Shown here in pieces: positions 17,089-26,905 of a stretch of DNA of 64,000 nucleotides. The number at the start of each line of letters is the position of its first letter. Position 1 is the stretch's first letter. The notes under the pieces were generated by a model. That model made no database searches and was not told where the DNA came from. It saw nothing but the letters and a program-made list of their open reading frames with translations. The stretch is from Candidatus Microbacterium phytovorans (GTDB taxonomy: Bacteria; Actinomycetota; Actinomycetes; Actinomycetales; Microbacteriaceae), in contig CP119321.1 of assembly GCA_029202445.1 (NCBI GenBank), positions 2,232,001 to 2,296,000 on the forward strand, given 5' to 3'. A program made the position numbers and the translations under genes.

Positions 17089-18042
17089 TCAGCGCCGACG
17101 GGCCTTGCTGGCTTTGAGGTAGGGCCAGACGGTGCCGGTGGCGTGTTCGCAGTAATTCCACAGGCGCGCGGCGAGGTCGGGTTCGCGGGCGGAGCGGGTG
17201 GGGACGGCGAGGCGCGGCGGGCCGGAGAAGCCGCGCGCGGGGCCCCAGAACTGACCGCCCTCGACGAGCGGGTCGACGAGGGCGCGCACGAGGGTCCAGG
17301 CGCCGTGCTCCTTCGACTGGGTGATGGGCGCCTGCAGGTTCGCCCCGAAGCGCTTGAGCCGGCTCGGAGTGTTGATGCCGATGATGCCGCGGGTACGTCC
17401 GCTGATCGAGTAGCCGGGGTGGGCGACGACGCTCTCGATGGGGACGTTCGAGGCCCGCAGGCGCCGGTCGGCTTCGAAGCCGAGCGAGGCCGTCGCGATC
17501 TTGGACTGCACGTACGCCCGCCACGGCGTGTACTCGTTCTGCAGTTCGGGGTCGATGAGCTCCATCGGGGTCAGCCAGGTCGACATCGAGCCGACCCACA
17601 CCATCCGGCCGCGCCCCGCGGCGAGGGCGAGCAGCAGCTCCCCGGCGAGCGCGTAATGGCCGAGCGCGTTCGTCGCGAACACGATCTCGTGGCCGTCGCG
17701 GGTCTCCTCGCGTTCGCGCGGAGGATGCACGATGCCCGCGTTGAGCAGGAGGCCGTGGAGCCCCGTCCGCCCGCGCGCGGTGGCGGCGGCGGCGCGGACG
17801 GAGCCGAGGTTGCTCGTGTCGAGCAGCAGCGTCTCGACAGAGGCGTCGGGGTGGTGGCGGATCACGGCGGCGCGTGCCGCGGCGAGGCGATGCGGGTTGC
17901 GTCCCGTCATGATGACGTGTCCGCCCGCGCCGGCCACCTGCAGCGAGGAGAAGAAGCCGAGCCCGGCGGTCGCGCCCGTGACGAGGTAGCGCCGGCCCGT
18001 CAGGTCGGGCAGGTCGTGCGGGTCCCACTCGTCGCGTGCCAC
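17089..18042 (-). CDS. Short-chain dehydrogenase/reductase, 317 aa
   Basis: NAD(P)-dependent oxidoreductase with a Rossmann fold. The cofactor motif TGxxxGxG is TGATAGLG at residues 22-29, the catalytic Tyr and Lys are in AYVQSKIA, and the Ser is in VWVGSMSTW. The C-terminal ~80 residues (WGPARGFSGPPRLAVPTRSAREPDLAARLWNY...) resemble the retinol-dehydrogenase-like SDR subgroup. Substrate unknown. The GTG start follows TAAGGT (complement of 18050-18055) by 7 bases. Divergent from the HAD gene. Confidence 0.85.
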   Translation of the reverse strand: MARDEWDPHDLPDLTGRRYLVTGATAGLGFFSSLQVAGAGGHVIMTGRNPHRLAAARAAVIRHHPDASVETLLLDTSNLGSVRAAAATARGRTGLHGLLLNAGIVHPPREREETRDGHEIVFATNALGHYALAGELLLALAAGRGRMVWVGSMSTWLTPMELIDPELQNEYTPWRAYVQSKIATASLGFEADRRLRASNVPIESVVAHPGYSISGRTRGIIGINTPSRLKRFGANLQAPITQSKEHGAWTLVRALVDPLVEGGQFWGPARGFSGPPRLAVPTRSAREPDLAARLWNYCEHATGTVWPYLKASKARRR

Positions 18043-18084
18043 GCAACCGACCTTAGGGCGGCTTCGCCCCGATAGGCTGGCCCC

Positions 18085-18894
18085 ATGCGGACACGCGCCG
18101 ATATCGAGTGCTGGCTCACCGACATGGACGGCGTTCTCGTCCATGAGAACCGCCCCATCCCCGGGGCTGCGGAGCTTCTGGCGCAGTGGCGCGCAACGGG
18201 CACCCCGTTCCTCGTGCTGACCAACAACCCGTTCTACACGCCGCGCGATCTGAGCGCGCGCCTGGCCCGCTCGGGGCTGAAGGTGCCGGAGGACCGCATC
18301 TGGACGTCGGCGCTCGCGACGGCGGAGTTCCTGAAGTCGCAGCACCCCGGCGGCTCGGCGTTCGTCATCGGCGAGGCGGGACTCACGACCGCGCTTCACG
18401 AGGCCGGTTTCGTCATGACCGAGACCGATCCCGACTACGTGGTCGTCGGCGAGACGCGCAACTACTCGTTCGATCGCATCACGCACGCCATCCGCTTCAT
18501 CAACGCCGGCGCGCGTTTCATCATCACCAACCCGGATGCCACGGGCCCGACGCCGTCGGGTGTCGTTCCCGCCACGGGGTCGTTCGCGGCGCTCATCACG
18601 CACGCCACCGGCAAGGCGCCCTACGTCGTGGGCAAGCCGAACCCGATGATGTTCCGTTCCGCGATGAACCGGATCGGTGCGCACTCGGAGAACACGGGCA
18701 TGATCGGCGACCGCATGGACACCGACGTCATCGCCGGCATCGAAGCGGGACTGCACACGATCCTCGTCCGCACCGGCATCTCCGACGACGCGGAGATCGA
18801 GCGCTACCCGTTCCGCCCGGACGAGATCCTCGACTCGGTCGCCGACCTGCTGGCATCCGAGCCCGTCGAGTCCGAGATGCCCGAGCTGCTGTAA
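18085..18894 (+). CDS. HAD-superfamily (subclass IIA, NagD-like) phosphatase, 269 aa
   Basis: Hydrolyses phosphate from a small metabolite. HAD motif I is DMDGV (nucleophile D13, acid D15), motif II LTNNP, motif III Lys in GKPNPMMF and motif IV GDRMDTD. The cap between motifs II and III fits the NagD/4-nitrophenylphosphatase class. Length is normal. TAGGCT at 18073-18078 is 6 bases before the ATG. Substrate not determinable. Confidence 0.88.
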   Translation: MRTRADIECWLTDMDGVLVHENRPIPGAAELLAQWRATGTPFLVLTNNPFYTPRDLSARLARSGLKVPEDRIWTSALATAEFLKSQHPGGSAFVIGEAGLTTALHEAGFVMTETDPDYVVVGETRNYSFDRITHAIRFINAGARFIITNPDATGPTPSGVVPATGSFAALITHATGKAPYVVGKPNPMMFRSAMNRIGAHSENTGMIGDRMDTDVIAGIEAGLHTILVRTGISDDAEIERYPFRPDEILDSVADLLASEPVESEMPELL

Positions 18895-18924
18895 GACGCG
18901 AGCTGCCGAAAGACAGGGGATGCC

Positions 18925-19035
18925 ATGAACGAGTTCGAGCAGACGCTGCTGTTCGCCGCGACCGGCGTCGTCATGGTCGGCACGGTCATCGTGCTCGCCG
19001 TGCAGTTCTTCCGCAACCGCGGCAACGACGACTGA
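18925..19035 (+). CDS. Small single-pass membrane protein, 36 aa
   Basis: Short open frame encoding a 7-residue acidic head, one hydrophobic helix (LLFAATGVVMVGTVIVLAVQFF) and a charged tail RNRGNDD. A ribosome-binding site AGGGGA lies ~6 bases before the ATG. It is 30 bases after the HAD stop, so it may be co-transcribed. Function unknown. The helix, start signal and tail favour a real gene, but length alone cannot prove it. Confidence 0.5.
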   Translation: MNEFEQTLLFAATGVVMVGTVIVLAVQFFRNRGNDD

Positions 19036-19078
19036 CGCCCGGCTCAGGGGCGAGGGCTGCCTCCCGAGCGGCGGCGAC

Positions 19079-19657
19079 TCACTGCGGCTGCAGGCCGAGG
19101 TCGTCGAGGTCGATGGCGGCGAGCCACGTGAGCCCGGCCGCCTCGACGGCGGCCTGCGCGCCGGTCTTGCGGTCGACGATCACGGCGACGGCGACCGGCT
19201 CGGCGCCTTCGCGGCGCAGCGCCTCGACCGCCTTGAGGGCGGACTGTCCGGTGGTGGAGGTGTCTTCCACCACGACGACGCGCTTGCCGACGACGTCGGC
19301 GCCTTCGACCTGACGGCCGCGCCCGTGGTCCTTCGGCTCTTTCCGCACGACGAAGGCGTCGAGCGGGGCGTCGGTGCGCGCCGACTCGTGCATGACCGCG
19401 TTGGCGATCGGGTCGGCGCCGAGCGTGAGGCCGCCGACCGCCACGATGCCGTCGACGTCGCGGATGAGGTCGAGCATGATGCGCCCGATCGCGGGTGCGG
19501 CACGGTGGTCGAGCGTCAGTTTGCGCATGTCGACGTAGTACGAGGCCTTCTTGCCGCTGGAGAGCGTGAAGTCGCCGTGGAAGACGGCCTCCTCGCGGAT
19601 CAGGCCGATGAGGGACTGACGGTCGGCTTCGAGCGCGGGGGTGGAGGCGGCGGTCAT
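19079..19657 (-). CDS. pyrE: Orotate phosphoribosyltransferase PyrE, 192 aa
   Basis: Joins orotate to PRPP to form OMP in pyrimidine synthesis. The PRPP-binding loop is [13 protein letters not shown] (the family VEDxxTTG), with the flexible catalytic loop [16 protein letters not shown] upstream. The length fits the short actinobacterial form. Start ATG 19657: -10 TAGACT (complement of 19665-19670) is 7 bases upstream, so leaderless. It is alone here rather than in a pyr operon and is divergent from pntA. Confidence 0.93.
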   Translation of the reverse strand: MTAASTPALEADRQSLIGLIREEAVFHGDFTLSSGKKASYYVDMRKLTLDHRAAPAIGRIMLDLIRDVDGIVAVGGLTLGADPIANAVMHESARTDAPLDAFVVRKEPKDHGRGRQVEGADVVGKRVVVVEDTSTTGQSALKAVEALRREGAEPVAVAVIVDRKTGAQAAVEAAGLTWLAAIDLDDLGLQPQ

Positions 19658-19793
19658 GCCCCCGAGTCTATTGAGCAAGAACCGCCGTTTTTCACGTGAC
19701 TTTTCCACCGGCACGGTGGACACGGGGCCTAGAGTCGGGAAAGTCGCCGTCGCCGACTCCCGAGGCACCGCGACCGGCACCAGAAGGAGCACC

Positions 19794-21341
19794 ATGGCCC
19801 GCATCGCCGTCGTCGCGGAGCAGCACGGGGAGACGCGGGTCGCCGCGACACCTCAGACCGTCGTCAAGATCCGGGGCCTCGGCCACGAGGTCGTCGTCGA
19901 GCGTGGCGCGGGGGCGACGTCGTCGTTCCCCGACGCCGCCTACGTCGAAGCCGGCGCCACGCTCGTCGACCGCCGCGAGGCCTGGGGGTCCGACGTCGTG
20001 CTGACCGTGGGTGCGCCGACGGATGCCGAGATCGCCCTGCTCCGCTCCGGCGCCACCCTCGTGGGGCTCCTGAGCCCCGCCTTCCGCCCCGACCTGCTCG
20101 AGCGTCTCGCCGCTCATGGCGTCACGGCGTTGGCGATGGATGCCGTGCCCCGCATCTCGCGGGCGCAGTCCATGGACGTGCTGAGCTCCATGGCCAACAT
20201 CGCCGGCTACCGCGCCGTCGTCGAAGCGGCGCACGAGTTCGGCCGCTTCTTCACCGGCCAGGTCACCGCCGCGGGCAAGGTGCCGCCGGCGAAGGTGCTG
20301 GTGGCGGGTGCGGGTGTCGCCGGACTGGCCGCGATCGGCGCGGCATCCAGTCTCGGCGCGATCGTGCGGGCGACCGATCCACGCCCCGAGGTCGCCGACC
20401 AGGTGCGCTCGATCGGCGGCGAGTACCTCGAGGTCGTCGTGCCCGACGAGCACAAGGAGGTGTCGGCCGACGGGTACGCGAAGGCGACCAGCGAGGCGTA
20501 CGACCGTCGCGCGGCCGAGATCTACTCGGAACAGGCCGCCGACGTCGACATCGTCATCACCACGGCCCTCATCCCCGGCCGCGCGGCCCCCGTGCTGCTG
20601 ACCGCCGACGATGTCGCGTCGATGAAGCCCGGCTCCGTCATCGTCGACATGGCGGCGGCGCAGGGCGGGAACGTCGTGGGTTCGGTCGCGGGCGAGCGCG
20701 TCATCACGGAGGGCGGCGTCGTCATCCTCGGCTACACCGACCTGCCGGGGCGACTGCCGCAGCAGGCGTCGCAGCTGTACGGCACCAATCTCGTCAACCT
20801 CCTCGCGCTGCTCACCCCGGACAAGGACGGCACGCTCGTCCTCGACCACGACGACGTCGTGCAGCGCGCCGTGACGGTCACCCACGACGGCGCCGTCACG
20901 TGGCCGCCGCCTCCCGTCCAGGTCTCGGCCGCACCCGCACCCTCCGCCGCGGCCGAGGTCGCCGCCCCGACGCCCCGCCGCACGCTCTCGCGGCGCGGAA
21001 GGACGGCCCTCACCGCCGCGGGCATCGCGGCGCTCTTCCTGGTGTGCGCCGTCGCGCCGCCACCCCTGCCGCAGCACTTCCTCGTGCTGACCCTCGCCGT
21101 CGTCGTCGGCTTCTACGTCATCGGCAAGGTCGCCCACGCCCTCCACACCCCCCTCATGAGCGTCACGAACGCGATCAGCGGCATCATCGTCGTCGGCGCG
21201 ATGGTGCAGATCACCGGCGACGACCCGCTCGTGCGGGTGCTCGCCGCGATCGCGGTGCTCGTGGCATCCATCAACGTCTTCGGCGGGTTCGCCGTCACCC
21301 GGCGCATGCTCGCCATGTTCCAGAAGGGGGCCGACAAGTGA
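19794..21341 (+). CDS. pntA: NAD(P) transhydrogenase subunit alpha PntA, 515 aa
   Basis: With PntB, forms the proton-translocating transhydrogenase that makes NADPH from NADH using the proton gradient. N-terminal alanine-dehydrogenase-like NAD(H) domain (residues ~1-370, [22 protein letters not shown] as dinucleotide fold, [20 protein letters not shown]), an Ala/Pro linker, then four hydrophobic helices (~400-515). This single-chain alpha layout matches the E. coli type rather than the split PntAA/PntAB form. AAGGAG at 19784-19789 is a proper ribosome-binding site. The stop overlaps the pntB start. Confidence 0.93.
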   Translation: MARIAVVAEQHGETRVAATPQTVVKIRGLGHEVVVERGAGATSSFPDAAYVEAGATLVDRREAWGSDVVLTVGAPTDAEIALLRSGATLVGLLSPAFRPDLLERLAAHGVTALAMDAVPRISRAQSMDVLSSMANIAGYRAVVEAAHEFGRFFTGQVTAAGKVPPAKVLVAGAGVAGLAAIGAASSLGAIVRATDPRPEVADQVRSIGGEYLEVVVPDEHKEVSADGYAKATSEAYDRRAAEIYSEQAADVDIVITTALIPGRAAPVLLTADDVASMKPGSVIVDMAAAQGGNVVGSVAGERVITEGGVVILGYTDLPGRLPQQASQLYGTNLVNLLALLTPDKDGTLVLDHDDVVQRAVTVTHDGAVTWPPPPVQVSAAPAPSAAAEVAAPTPRRTLSRRGRTALTAAGIAALFLVCAVAPPPLPQHFLVLTLAVVVGFYVIGKVAHALHTPLMSVTNAISGIIVVGAMVQITGDDPLVRVLAAIAVLVASINVFGGFAVTRRMLAMFQKGADK

Positions 21342-22753
21342 CCCTCGATCTCGCGTCCTCCGTCGCGGCCGCCGCCTACGTCGTCGCGGCGCTGCTGTTC
21401 ATCCTGAGCCTGGCCGGCCTGTCGACCCACGCGTCCTCGCGGCGCGGGGTGGGCTTCGGCATCGCGGGCATGACGATCGCGCTCGTGGCCACCGTGTGGG
21501 TCACCGCGGCGGGCGCGTGGGGATCGCCGGGAGCCACGGTCGGTCTCGTGCTGCTGATCGGAGCGGTCGCGATCGGCGGCGCGATCGGACTGTGGCGCGC
21601 CCGCATCGTGGAGATGACCGGGATGCCGGAGCTCATCGCCCTGCTCCACTCCTTCGTGGGGCTGGCGGCGGTGCTCGTCGGCTGGAACGGCCACCTGGCG
21701 GCGGGCGACGTGCCCGCCGAACTCGTCGACATCCACCACGCCGAAGTGTTCATCGGCGTCTTCATCGGCGCCGTCACCTTCACCGGGTCGATCGTCGCGT
21801 TCCTCAAGCTCTCGGGGCGGATGAGCTCCAAGCCCCTCATGCTGCCCGGCAAGAACGCCCTCAACGTGGGCGCTCTCGTCGCCTTCGTCGCGCTGACGGT
21901 CTGGTACGTCGTCGTGCCGTCGATCTGGCTGCTCATCGCCGTCACCGTGCTCGCGCTCGCGCTCGGGTGGCACCTGGTCGCGTCGATCGGCGGCGGCGAC
22001 ATGCCCGTCGTCGTCTCGATGCTCAACAGCTACTCGGGATGGGCGGCGGCCGCGGCGGGCTTCCTGCTCAACAACGACCTGCTGATCGTCACCGGCGCCC
22101 TCGTCGGCTCGTCCGGTGCGTACCTGTCGTACATCATGTGCAAGGCGATGAACCGGTCGTTCCTGTCGGTCATCGCGGGCGGGTTCGGCATCGAGGCTCC
22201 CCGCGGCGGCGACGAGGAGCAGGGCGAGCACCGCGAGATCGACGCCGCCGGCGCCGCCGACCTCCTGGCATCCGCGTCGACGGTCATCATCACGCCCGGC
22301 TACGGCATGGCCGTCGCGCAGGCGCAGTACCCGGTCGCCGAGCTCACCGCGGCGCTGCGCTCCCGCGGGATCGAGGTGCGCTTCGGCATCCATCCCGTCG
22401 CGGGCCGACTCCCGGGTCACATGAACGTGCTGCTGGCCGAGGCGAAGGTGCCGTACGACATCGTGCTCGAACTCGACGAGATCAACGACGACTTCGCGGC
22501 GACCGACGTCGTCCTCGTGATCGGGGCGAACGACACCGTCAACCCCGCCGCCGCGGAAGACCCGGGCTCCCCCATAGCCGGAATGCCGGTGCTGCACGTC
22601 TGGGAGGCGGCGAACGTCATCGTCTTCAAGCGTTCGATGGCCTCGGGCTACGCCGGTGTGCAGAATCCGCTGTTCTTCCGCGAGAACACGCAGATGCTCT
22701 TCGGCGACGCGAAGGAGCGGGTCTCCGACATCCTGACCGCGCTCTCCGCCTGA
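21338..22753 (+). CDS. pntB: NAD(P) transhydrogenase subunit beta PntB, 471 aa
   Basis: NADP(H)-binding and proton-channel subunit. About eight to nine transmembrane helices occupy the first ~280 residues, with [21 protein letters not shown] and the channel segment [13 protein letters not shown]. The C-terminal dIII domain binds NADP(H): [51 protein letters not shown], and the closing [15 protein letters not shown]. Starts at GTG 21338, overlapping the pntA stop by 4 bases (GTGA), so expression is coupled. Confidence 0.94.
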   Translation: MTLDLASSVAAAAYVVAALLFILSLAGLSTHASSRRGVGFGIAGMTIALVATVWVTAAGAWGSPGATVGLVLLIGAVAIGGAIGLWRARIVEMTGMPELIALLHSFVGLAAVLVGWNGHLAAGDVPAELVDIHHAEVFIGVFIGAVTFTGSIVAFLKLSGRMSSKPLMLPGKNALNVGALVAFVALTVWYVVVPSIWLLIAVTVLALALGWHLVASIGGGDMPVVVSMLNSYSGWAAAAAGFLLNNDLLIVTGALVGSSGAYLSYIMCKAMNRSFLSVIAGGFGIEAPRGGDEEQGEHREIDAAGAADLLASASTVIITPGYGMAVAQAQYPVAELTAALRSRGIEVRFGIHPVAGRLPGHMNVLLAEAKVPYDIVLELDEINDDFAATDVVLVIGANDTVNPAAAEDPGSPIAGMPVLHVWEAANVIVFKRSMASGYAGVQNPLFFRENTQMLFGDAKERVSDILTALSA

Positions 22754-22765
22754 GCCCGGGCACGC

Positions 22766-23203
22766 TCAGCGGGAGAGGAACGGGTGCGGCCACGCGCCCA
22801 GGGCGATGACGGCGAGCACGACCTGCACCGTGCCCGTCACGAAGTAGACGCCGTGCAACGGCGACCACACCAGCAGCAGAGAGATCTCGACGAAGATCCA
22901 GATCATCATCACGATCCCGGCCGCCGCATGGAGCCCCCATGCGAGGCGGTAGCGCGCGTGATGGGCGCCGAGCGCGACCGCCTGCGCCCCGCCGACCACC
23001 ACCCCCAGCACGATGCCCGGCCAGACGTAGGAGTCGAAGGGCGTCGCCTCCAACCACTCCAGCGGAATGCCGAGGCCCCCGCCGAACGTGAGGCCCGCGC
23101 ATCCGGCGAGCGCCGAGACGGCCTGGAACCACGCCAGCGCGAGCAACCCCACCCGCACTCCGCGGGAGACGGCGGACACGGGCGGAGGAACCGCTGCGGA
23201 CAT
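22766..23203 (-). CDS. Small integral membrane protein, 145 aa
   Basis: Four hydrophobic segments cover most of the chain (GLLALAWFQAVSALAG, YVWPGIVLGVVVGGAQAVAL, LHAAAGIVMMIWIFVEISLLL, YFVTGTVQVVLAVIAL). There is no catalytic motif I recognise. The start at 23203 is supported by TAGCGT (complement of 23211-23216) 7 bases upstream. Converges on pntB with 12 bases between stops; divergent from xth. Function unknown. Confidence 0.65.
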   Translation of the reverse strand: MSAAVPPPVSAVSRGVRVGLLALAWFQAVSALAGCAGLTFGGGLGIPLEWLEATPFDSYVWPGIVLGVVVGGAQAVALGAHHARYRLAWGLHAAAGIVMMIWIFVEISLLLVWSPLHGVYFVTGTVQVVLAVIALGAWPHPFLSR

Positions 23204-23348
23204 GCCGCCGACGCTACCCGGCGCGGGCACCGGCTCCCGCCGCTCGCGCCGGGAGTATCCGCCGCCCGCCGTCACGGCCGGCGCGACGCCTCGGCGGTGG
23301 CGAGGGACACGGACGGCGACGTCGGCGACGGCCAATACGCTGGATGCC

Positions 23349-24185
23349 ATGCGCCTCGCCACCTGGAACGTCAACTCGATCCGAGCCCGCGTCGCCCGCA
23401 CCGTCGACTTCGCCGTGCGCGAGCACATCGACGTGCTCGCGATGCAGGAGATCAAGTGCAAGCCGGAGCAGTTCCCCTACGCGGAGTTCGAGGCCGCGGG
23501 GTACACGGTCGAGGCGCACGGCCTGAACCAGTGGAACGGCGTCGCGATCGCGAGCCGCGAGCCCATCGAAGATCTGCAGATCGGCTTCCCGGGCATGCCG
23601 GGGTTCGCGAAGGGGCACGACGGACCAGGCGCCCCGCAGGAGGCCCGCGCGATCGGCGCGACGATCGGCGGCGTCACGGTGTGGAGCCTCTACGTTCCCA
23701 ACGGCCGGTCGCTCGACGACCCCCACTTCCGTTACAAGCTCGACTGGCTCGAAGCCCTGCGCGGCTACACCGCCGAGACGCTCGCGGCATCCCCCGACCT
23801 CGCTCTCGCGCTCACGGGCGACTTCAACATCGCGCCGACGGATGCCGACAACGGCGACCCCACGGTGATCGAAGGCGTGACCACCCACGTGTCGCCTCCG
23901 GAGCGTGCCGCGTTCCAGGCGCTCCTCGACGCCGGGCTGTCCGACACCGTGCGCCCGCTCGTGCCGACCGGCTACACCTATTGGGACTACAAGCAGTTGC
24001 GCTTCCCCCGCAATGAAGGCCTGCGCATCGACTTCATCCTGGGATCCCACGCGTTCGCCGACGCCGTCGTCGATGCCGCGATCCACCGCGAGGAGCGCAA
24101 GGGCGAGATCCCCAGCGACCACGTCCCCGTGGTCGTCGACCTCGACCTCGACGGCGCCGACGACGATCGACCGATGATCTTCTGA
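23349..24185 (+). CDS. xth: Exodeoxyribonuclease III / AP endonuclease, 278 aa
   Basis: Base-excision repair enzyme cutting at abasic sites and trimming 3' ends. The endonuclease/exonuclease/phosphatase motifs are all present: ATWNVNSI, LAMQEIKC (Mg-binding Glu), WNGVAIAS, LTGDFNIAP, RIDFILGS and SDHVPVVVD (catalytic Asp-His). Length is normal for the family. TACGCT at 23336-23341 lies 7 bases before the ATG, with GGATGCC as the spacer. Divergent from the small membrane protein gene. Confidence 0.92.
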   Translation: MRLATWNVNSIRARVARTVDFAVREHIDVLAMQEIKCKPEQFPYAEFEAAGYTVEAHGLNQWNGVAIASREPIEDLQIGFPGMPGFAKGHDGPGAPQEARAIGATIGGVTVWSLYVPNGRSLDDPHFRYKLDWLEALRGYTAETLAASPDLALALTGDFNIAPTDADNGDPTVIEGVTTHVSPPERAAFQALLDAGLSDTVRPLVPTGYTYWDYKQLRFPRNEGLRIDFILGSHAFADAVVDAAIHREERKGEIPSDHVPVVVDLDLDGADDDRPMIF

Positions 24186-24231
24186 CGCCGCCCGAGGGCA
24201 TGATGGCGGCGCCGGAGGTCCGTTCGCCGGG

Positions 24232-24861
24232 TCAGTCGTCGCGCGGGTCGATGTCGCCCATCCGCGGCCGCCCCGCCGGCCCGTACCGGAGGAGCACGGC
24301 CCCCGTGCCCGCCGCGAGGGGTGGCTCCTGGAGCACGAGCTGGCCGGCGGCGATCCCCTCGGCGAAGAGCCGCTTGCCCTCGCCCAGCACGACGGGGAAG
24401 ATCCACAGGTTGAGCACGTCGAAGAGTTGGGCGTCGATCAGGGTGCGGGCGAAGTCGAGGCTGCCGACGACGTGGATCTCGCGGTGCCGCTCCTTCAGCG
24501 CCGCCACCTCGGCGAGCGTGTCCGGCCCCAGTTGCTCCGACCCTTCCCACTCCAGGGACGGGCGACCGCGTGACGCGACGTACTTGGGCACGCTGTTGAA
24601 CTTCGCGGCGATCGGATGGGCGGCGCCGTCGCCGTACGACGGCCAGTAGGGCGCCCAGATGTCGTAGGTCTTCCGTCCGAGCAGCAGCGCGTCGAGCGCG
24701 TCGATGCCGGCCATGATCTCGCGGCCCACGACATCGTCGGTGAGGGGTCCCTGCCACCCGCCATAGCGGAACCCGCCCGAGGTGTCCTCCGTGAGACCGC
24801 CGGGGCCCTGCCCCACGCCGTCGAGCGTGCTGAACACGTCGATGACGATGCGCCCGGTCAT
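24232..24861 (-). CDS. Dihydrofolate reductase-family (RibD C-terminal type) protein, 209 aa
   Basis: RibD_C/DHFR-like fold: VIDVFSTLDGVGQGPGG at the start, LLLGRKTYDIWAPYWP, then EIHVVGSLDFARTLIDAQLFDVLNLWIFPVVLGEGKRLF. Family members bind NADPH, but most stand-alone actinobacterial copies have no known substrate. It is not the classical FolA, which lacks the GEGKRLF-type ending. A GGGGAG-like site precedes the ATG. The next gene upstream starts after a 25-base gap on the same strand, so they may share a transcript. Confidence 0.8.
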   Translation of the reverse strand: MTGRIVIDVFSTLDGVGQGPGGLTEDTSGGFRYGGWQGPLTDDVVGREIMAGIDALDALLLGRKTYDIWAPYWPSYGDGAAHPIAAKFNSVPKYVASRGRPSLEWEGSEQLGPDTLAEVAALKERHREIHVVGSLDFARTLIDAQLFDVLNLWIFPVVLGEGKRLFAEGIAAGQLVLQEPPLAAGTGAVLLRYGPAGRPRMGDIDPRDD

Positions 24862-24886
24862 GCCCGCTGCTCCCCGCGTCCGAGGG

Positions 24887-25144
24887 TCACGGCATCCGCC
24901 TGCTCCGCCACTGCTTCGCGTAGCTGGAGCCGACGGCGAACAGGGAGACGCCGATCAGTCCGATGAGCGGGGCGACCCACCAGAACATGAAGCCGGCGCT
25001 GTCGCCCGACCACGGCATCATGCCCTGGGCGCTCCACAGCACGACCATCGCGACGGCGGCCACGACGAGCACCGTCGCCGCGACACTCGAGACGATCGCT
25101 CCCACGAGGTTCCATGCGCCCCGCGCGCCCGGCTTCTCTGCCAT
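24887..25144 (-). CDS. Small membrane protein, 85 aa
   Basis: Two hydrophobic segments (VGAIVSSVAATVLVVAAVAMVVLW and FWWVAPLIGLIGVSLFAVG) and a basic tail YAKQWRSRRMP. ATG 25144 is chosen because TACTGT (complement of 25151-25156) lies 6 bases upstream; a longer upstream frame is Pro/Arg-rich and falls in simple-sequence DNA. Function unknown. Confidence 0.6.
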   Translation of the reverse strand: MAEKPGARGAWNLVGAIVSSVAATVLVVAAVAMVVLWSAQGMMPWSGDSAGFMFWWVAPLIGLIGVSLFAVGSSYAKQWRSRRMP

Positions 25145-25606
25145 GCCCCGACAGTATCGGCCGGCGCGCCGGACCACCAGGGCAGGCCGCGTGGCCGGGG
25201 GCGGAGCGAGGGCCGGGCGGGGCGGAGCGGTGGCCGGGCCGGGATCGGGGCGGGGCGGGCCGGGCGGGGCGGTGGCCCGGCCGGGCGGGGCCTGGCTCGC
25301 ATGCCGGGTTGCGCGCGCCCGTGTTCTACCCCCGGCGTCGGTAACTCCTTCGATCCGTCGCTGGTTCGGAGGCCGCAGCGCGTGTTTCCGGGCCAAGCCA
25401 CCGCCCCGCGCGACGAATCGAAGGAGTTAGCCACACGCACCGCCCGCACCCCGCGCCGGCACCCCCGCCCGCGCCACGCGCCGGCACCCCCGGCACCCCC
25501 GGCCCACCCCCGCACCCGCCCATCACCGCGCCCGATCCGCTCCACGCGCCCACGGCTCCGTCTCACGGGGGAGGTCGCGCCGGCGCCTCCCCCGTACCGT
25601 GGAGGC
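25145..25606 (+). repeat. GC-rich simple sequence plus AACTCCTTCGATCC inverted repeat
   Basis: This 462-bp divergent gap contains no convincing gene. About 25190-25300 is low-complexity GGCCGGGCGGGGCGG-type sequence with many G-runs. At 25343-25356 AACTCCTTCGATCC pairs with TCGAAGGAGTT at 25418-25428, the same pair seen at 14881-14966. 25430-25560 is C-rich with repeated GGCACCCCC. The last bases carry the -10 box TACCGT (25595-25600) of the kinase gene. Confidence 0.7.
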
Positions 25607-26905
25607 ATGAGCTCCCCCGACTCAGCACCCCTCGCCGACGGCGCCGCCCCGCGCGCCGCCGTCTCCCGGCGAGACGTGTGGCTCGCCGCCGGTCTGTTCG
25701 TCGCCGCGATCGTGAGCGCCTGGCTCGGTCAAGTGGCCGGCTTCTACGGCGAGGAGTCGCCGCCCTTCGCGTGGTCGCTCGTGTACGCGGCCGTGCTGAC
25801 GCTGCCCATCGCGGTCCGCCGCAAGCACCCCGAGATCGTGCTCGTCGTCGTGGCGATCGGCTTCTTCGTCGGGGTCACCCTCCGCATCCCCGAGGTCTAC
25901 GTCGCGAACGTGTCGTTGTTCCTCGCGATGTACACCGTCGGCGCGTACGTCGCCGACCGGCGTCGGGCCACCTTCGTGCGGCTCGCCGTCATCGTCGGGA
26001 TGTTCGTGTGGCTCCTCGTCACCACGTTCCAGGCGGCGACCGAACCCGGCGACGACGGCTTCTCCCGCGCCGGACTGTTCTCCCCGTTCGCGGCATGGAT
26101 CCTCATCCAGTTCCTCGTGAACGCCGCGTTCTTCGGGGGCGCGTACTTCTTCGGCGAGCGCGCCTGGGCCGACGCCCAGTCGCGGCGCGCCCTCGAAGAG
26201 CGCACGGCGGAGCTCGAGCATGAACGGGAGCTGACGGCGGCGCAGGCCGTCGCCCTCGACCGCGTGCGCATCGCGCGGGAACTCCACGACGTCGTCGCCC
26301 ATCACGTCTCCGCCATGGGGGTGCAGGCGGGGGCGGCGCGGGCCGTGCTCGACCGCGACCCCGAGGCGGCCCGCACCGCCCTGGCCGCGGTGGAGACCTC
26401 CGCGCGCGGCGCGCTCACCGACCTCCGGAACCTCCTGGACACGCTGCGCACACCGGATGCGACGGATGCCGACGGCGCCGACAGTCCGGCATCCACTGTC
26501 CGCCTGGTGGCCCTTCCCGACCTGGTCGCGCACGCAACGGCGAACGGGCTCCCGACGACCCTGTCGGTGGTCGGCGAGCCGCTGGACGCACCGGATCTCG
26601 TGCAGGTGAACCTGTACCGGATCGCCCAGGAGGCGCTGACGAACGCGCGTCGGCACGGCGGTCCGGGCGCGACTGCGGACGTGCGACTGCGCTTCGGCGC
26701 CGACGTGATCGAGCTCGATGTGTCCAGCACGGGCGTCGTCCGCGGGGGTGGCCGGCCCGGGCTGGGGCTCGTCGGCATGCGGGAGCGGGCCACGGCATCC
26801 GGGGGCGTGCTCGACGTCGGACCGCGGCCCCGCGGCGACGGCTGGCTCGTGCGCGCGCGGGTGCCGGTCCCGGCCCGGGCGGCTGCCTCGGGGGCCGCGC
26901 GATGA
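25607..26905 (+). CDS. Two-component sensor histidine kinase (NarL/DesK-type, HisKA_3), 432 aa
   Basis: Membrane sensor with five hydrophobic segments in the first ~180 residues, a short coiled coil (RALEERTAELEHERELTAAQ), then a HisKA_3 dimerisation domain with the phospho-acceptor H227 in ARELHDVVAHHVS. The ATPase domain has the N-box LYRIAQEALTNARRHG and G-box GLGLVGMRERA. The signal is unknown; there is no large extracellular loop. TACCGT (25595-25600) and GGAGG both lie just before ATG 25607. The stop overlaps the regulator start. Confidence 0.88.
   Translation: MSSPDSAPLADGAAPRAAVSRRDVWLAAGLFVAAIVSAWLGQVAGFYGEESPPFAWSLVYAAVLTLPIAVRRKHPEIVLVVVAIGFFVGVTLRIPEVYVANVSLFLAMYTVGAYVADRRRATFVRLAVIVGMFVWLLVTTFQAATEPGDDGFSRAGLFSPFAAWILIQFLVNAAFFGGAYFFGERAWADAQSRRALEERTAELEHERELTAAQAVALDRVRIARELHDVVAHHVSAMGVQAGAARAVLDRDPEAARTALAAVETSARGALTDLRNLLDTLRTPDATDADGADSPASTVRLVALPDLVAHATANGLPTTLSVVGEPLDAPDLVQVNLYRIAQEALTNARRHGGPGATADVRLRFGADVIELDVSSTGVVRGGGRPGLGLVGMRERATASGGVLDVGPRPRGDGWLVRARVPVPARAAASGAAR

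Noticed and set aside
24232..24861. Classical dihydrofolate reductase FolA
   Set aside because: The sequence has the RibD C-terminal pattern (VVLGEGKRLF) and is longer than FolA; thyA is not next to it.
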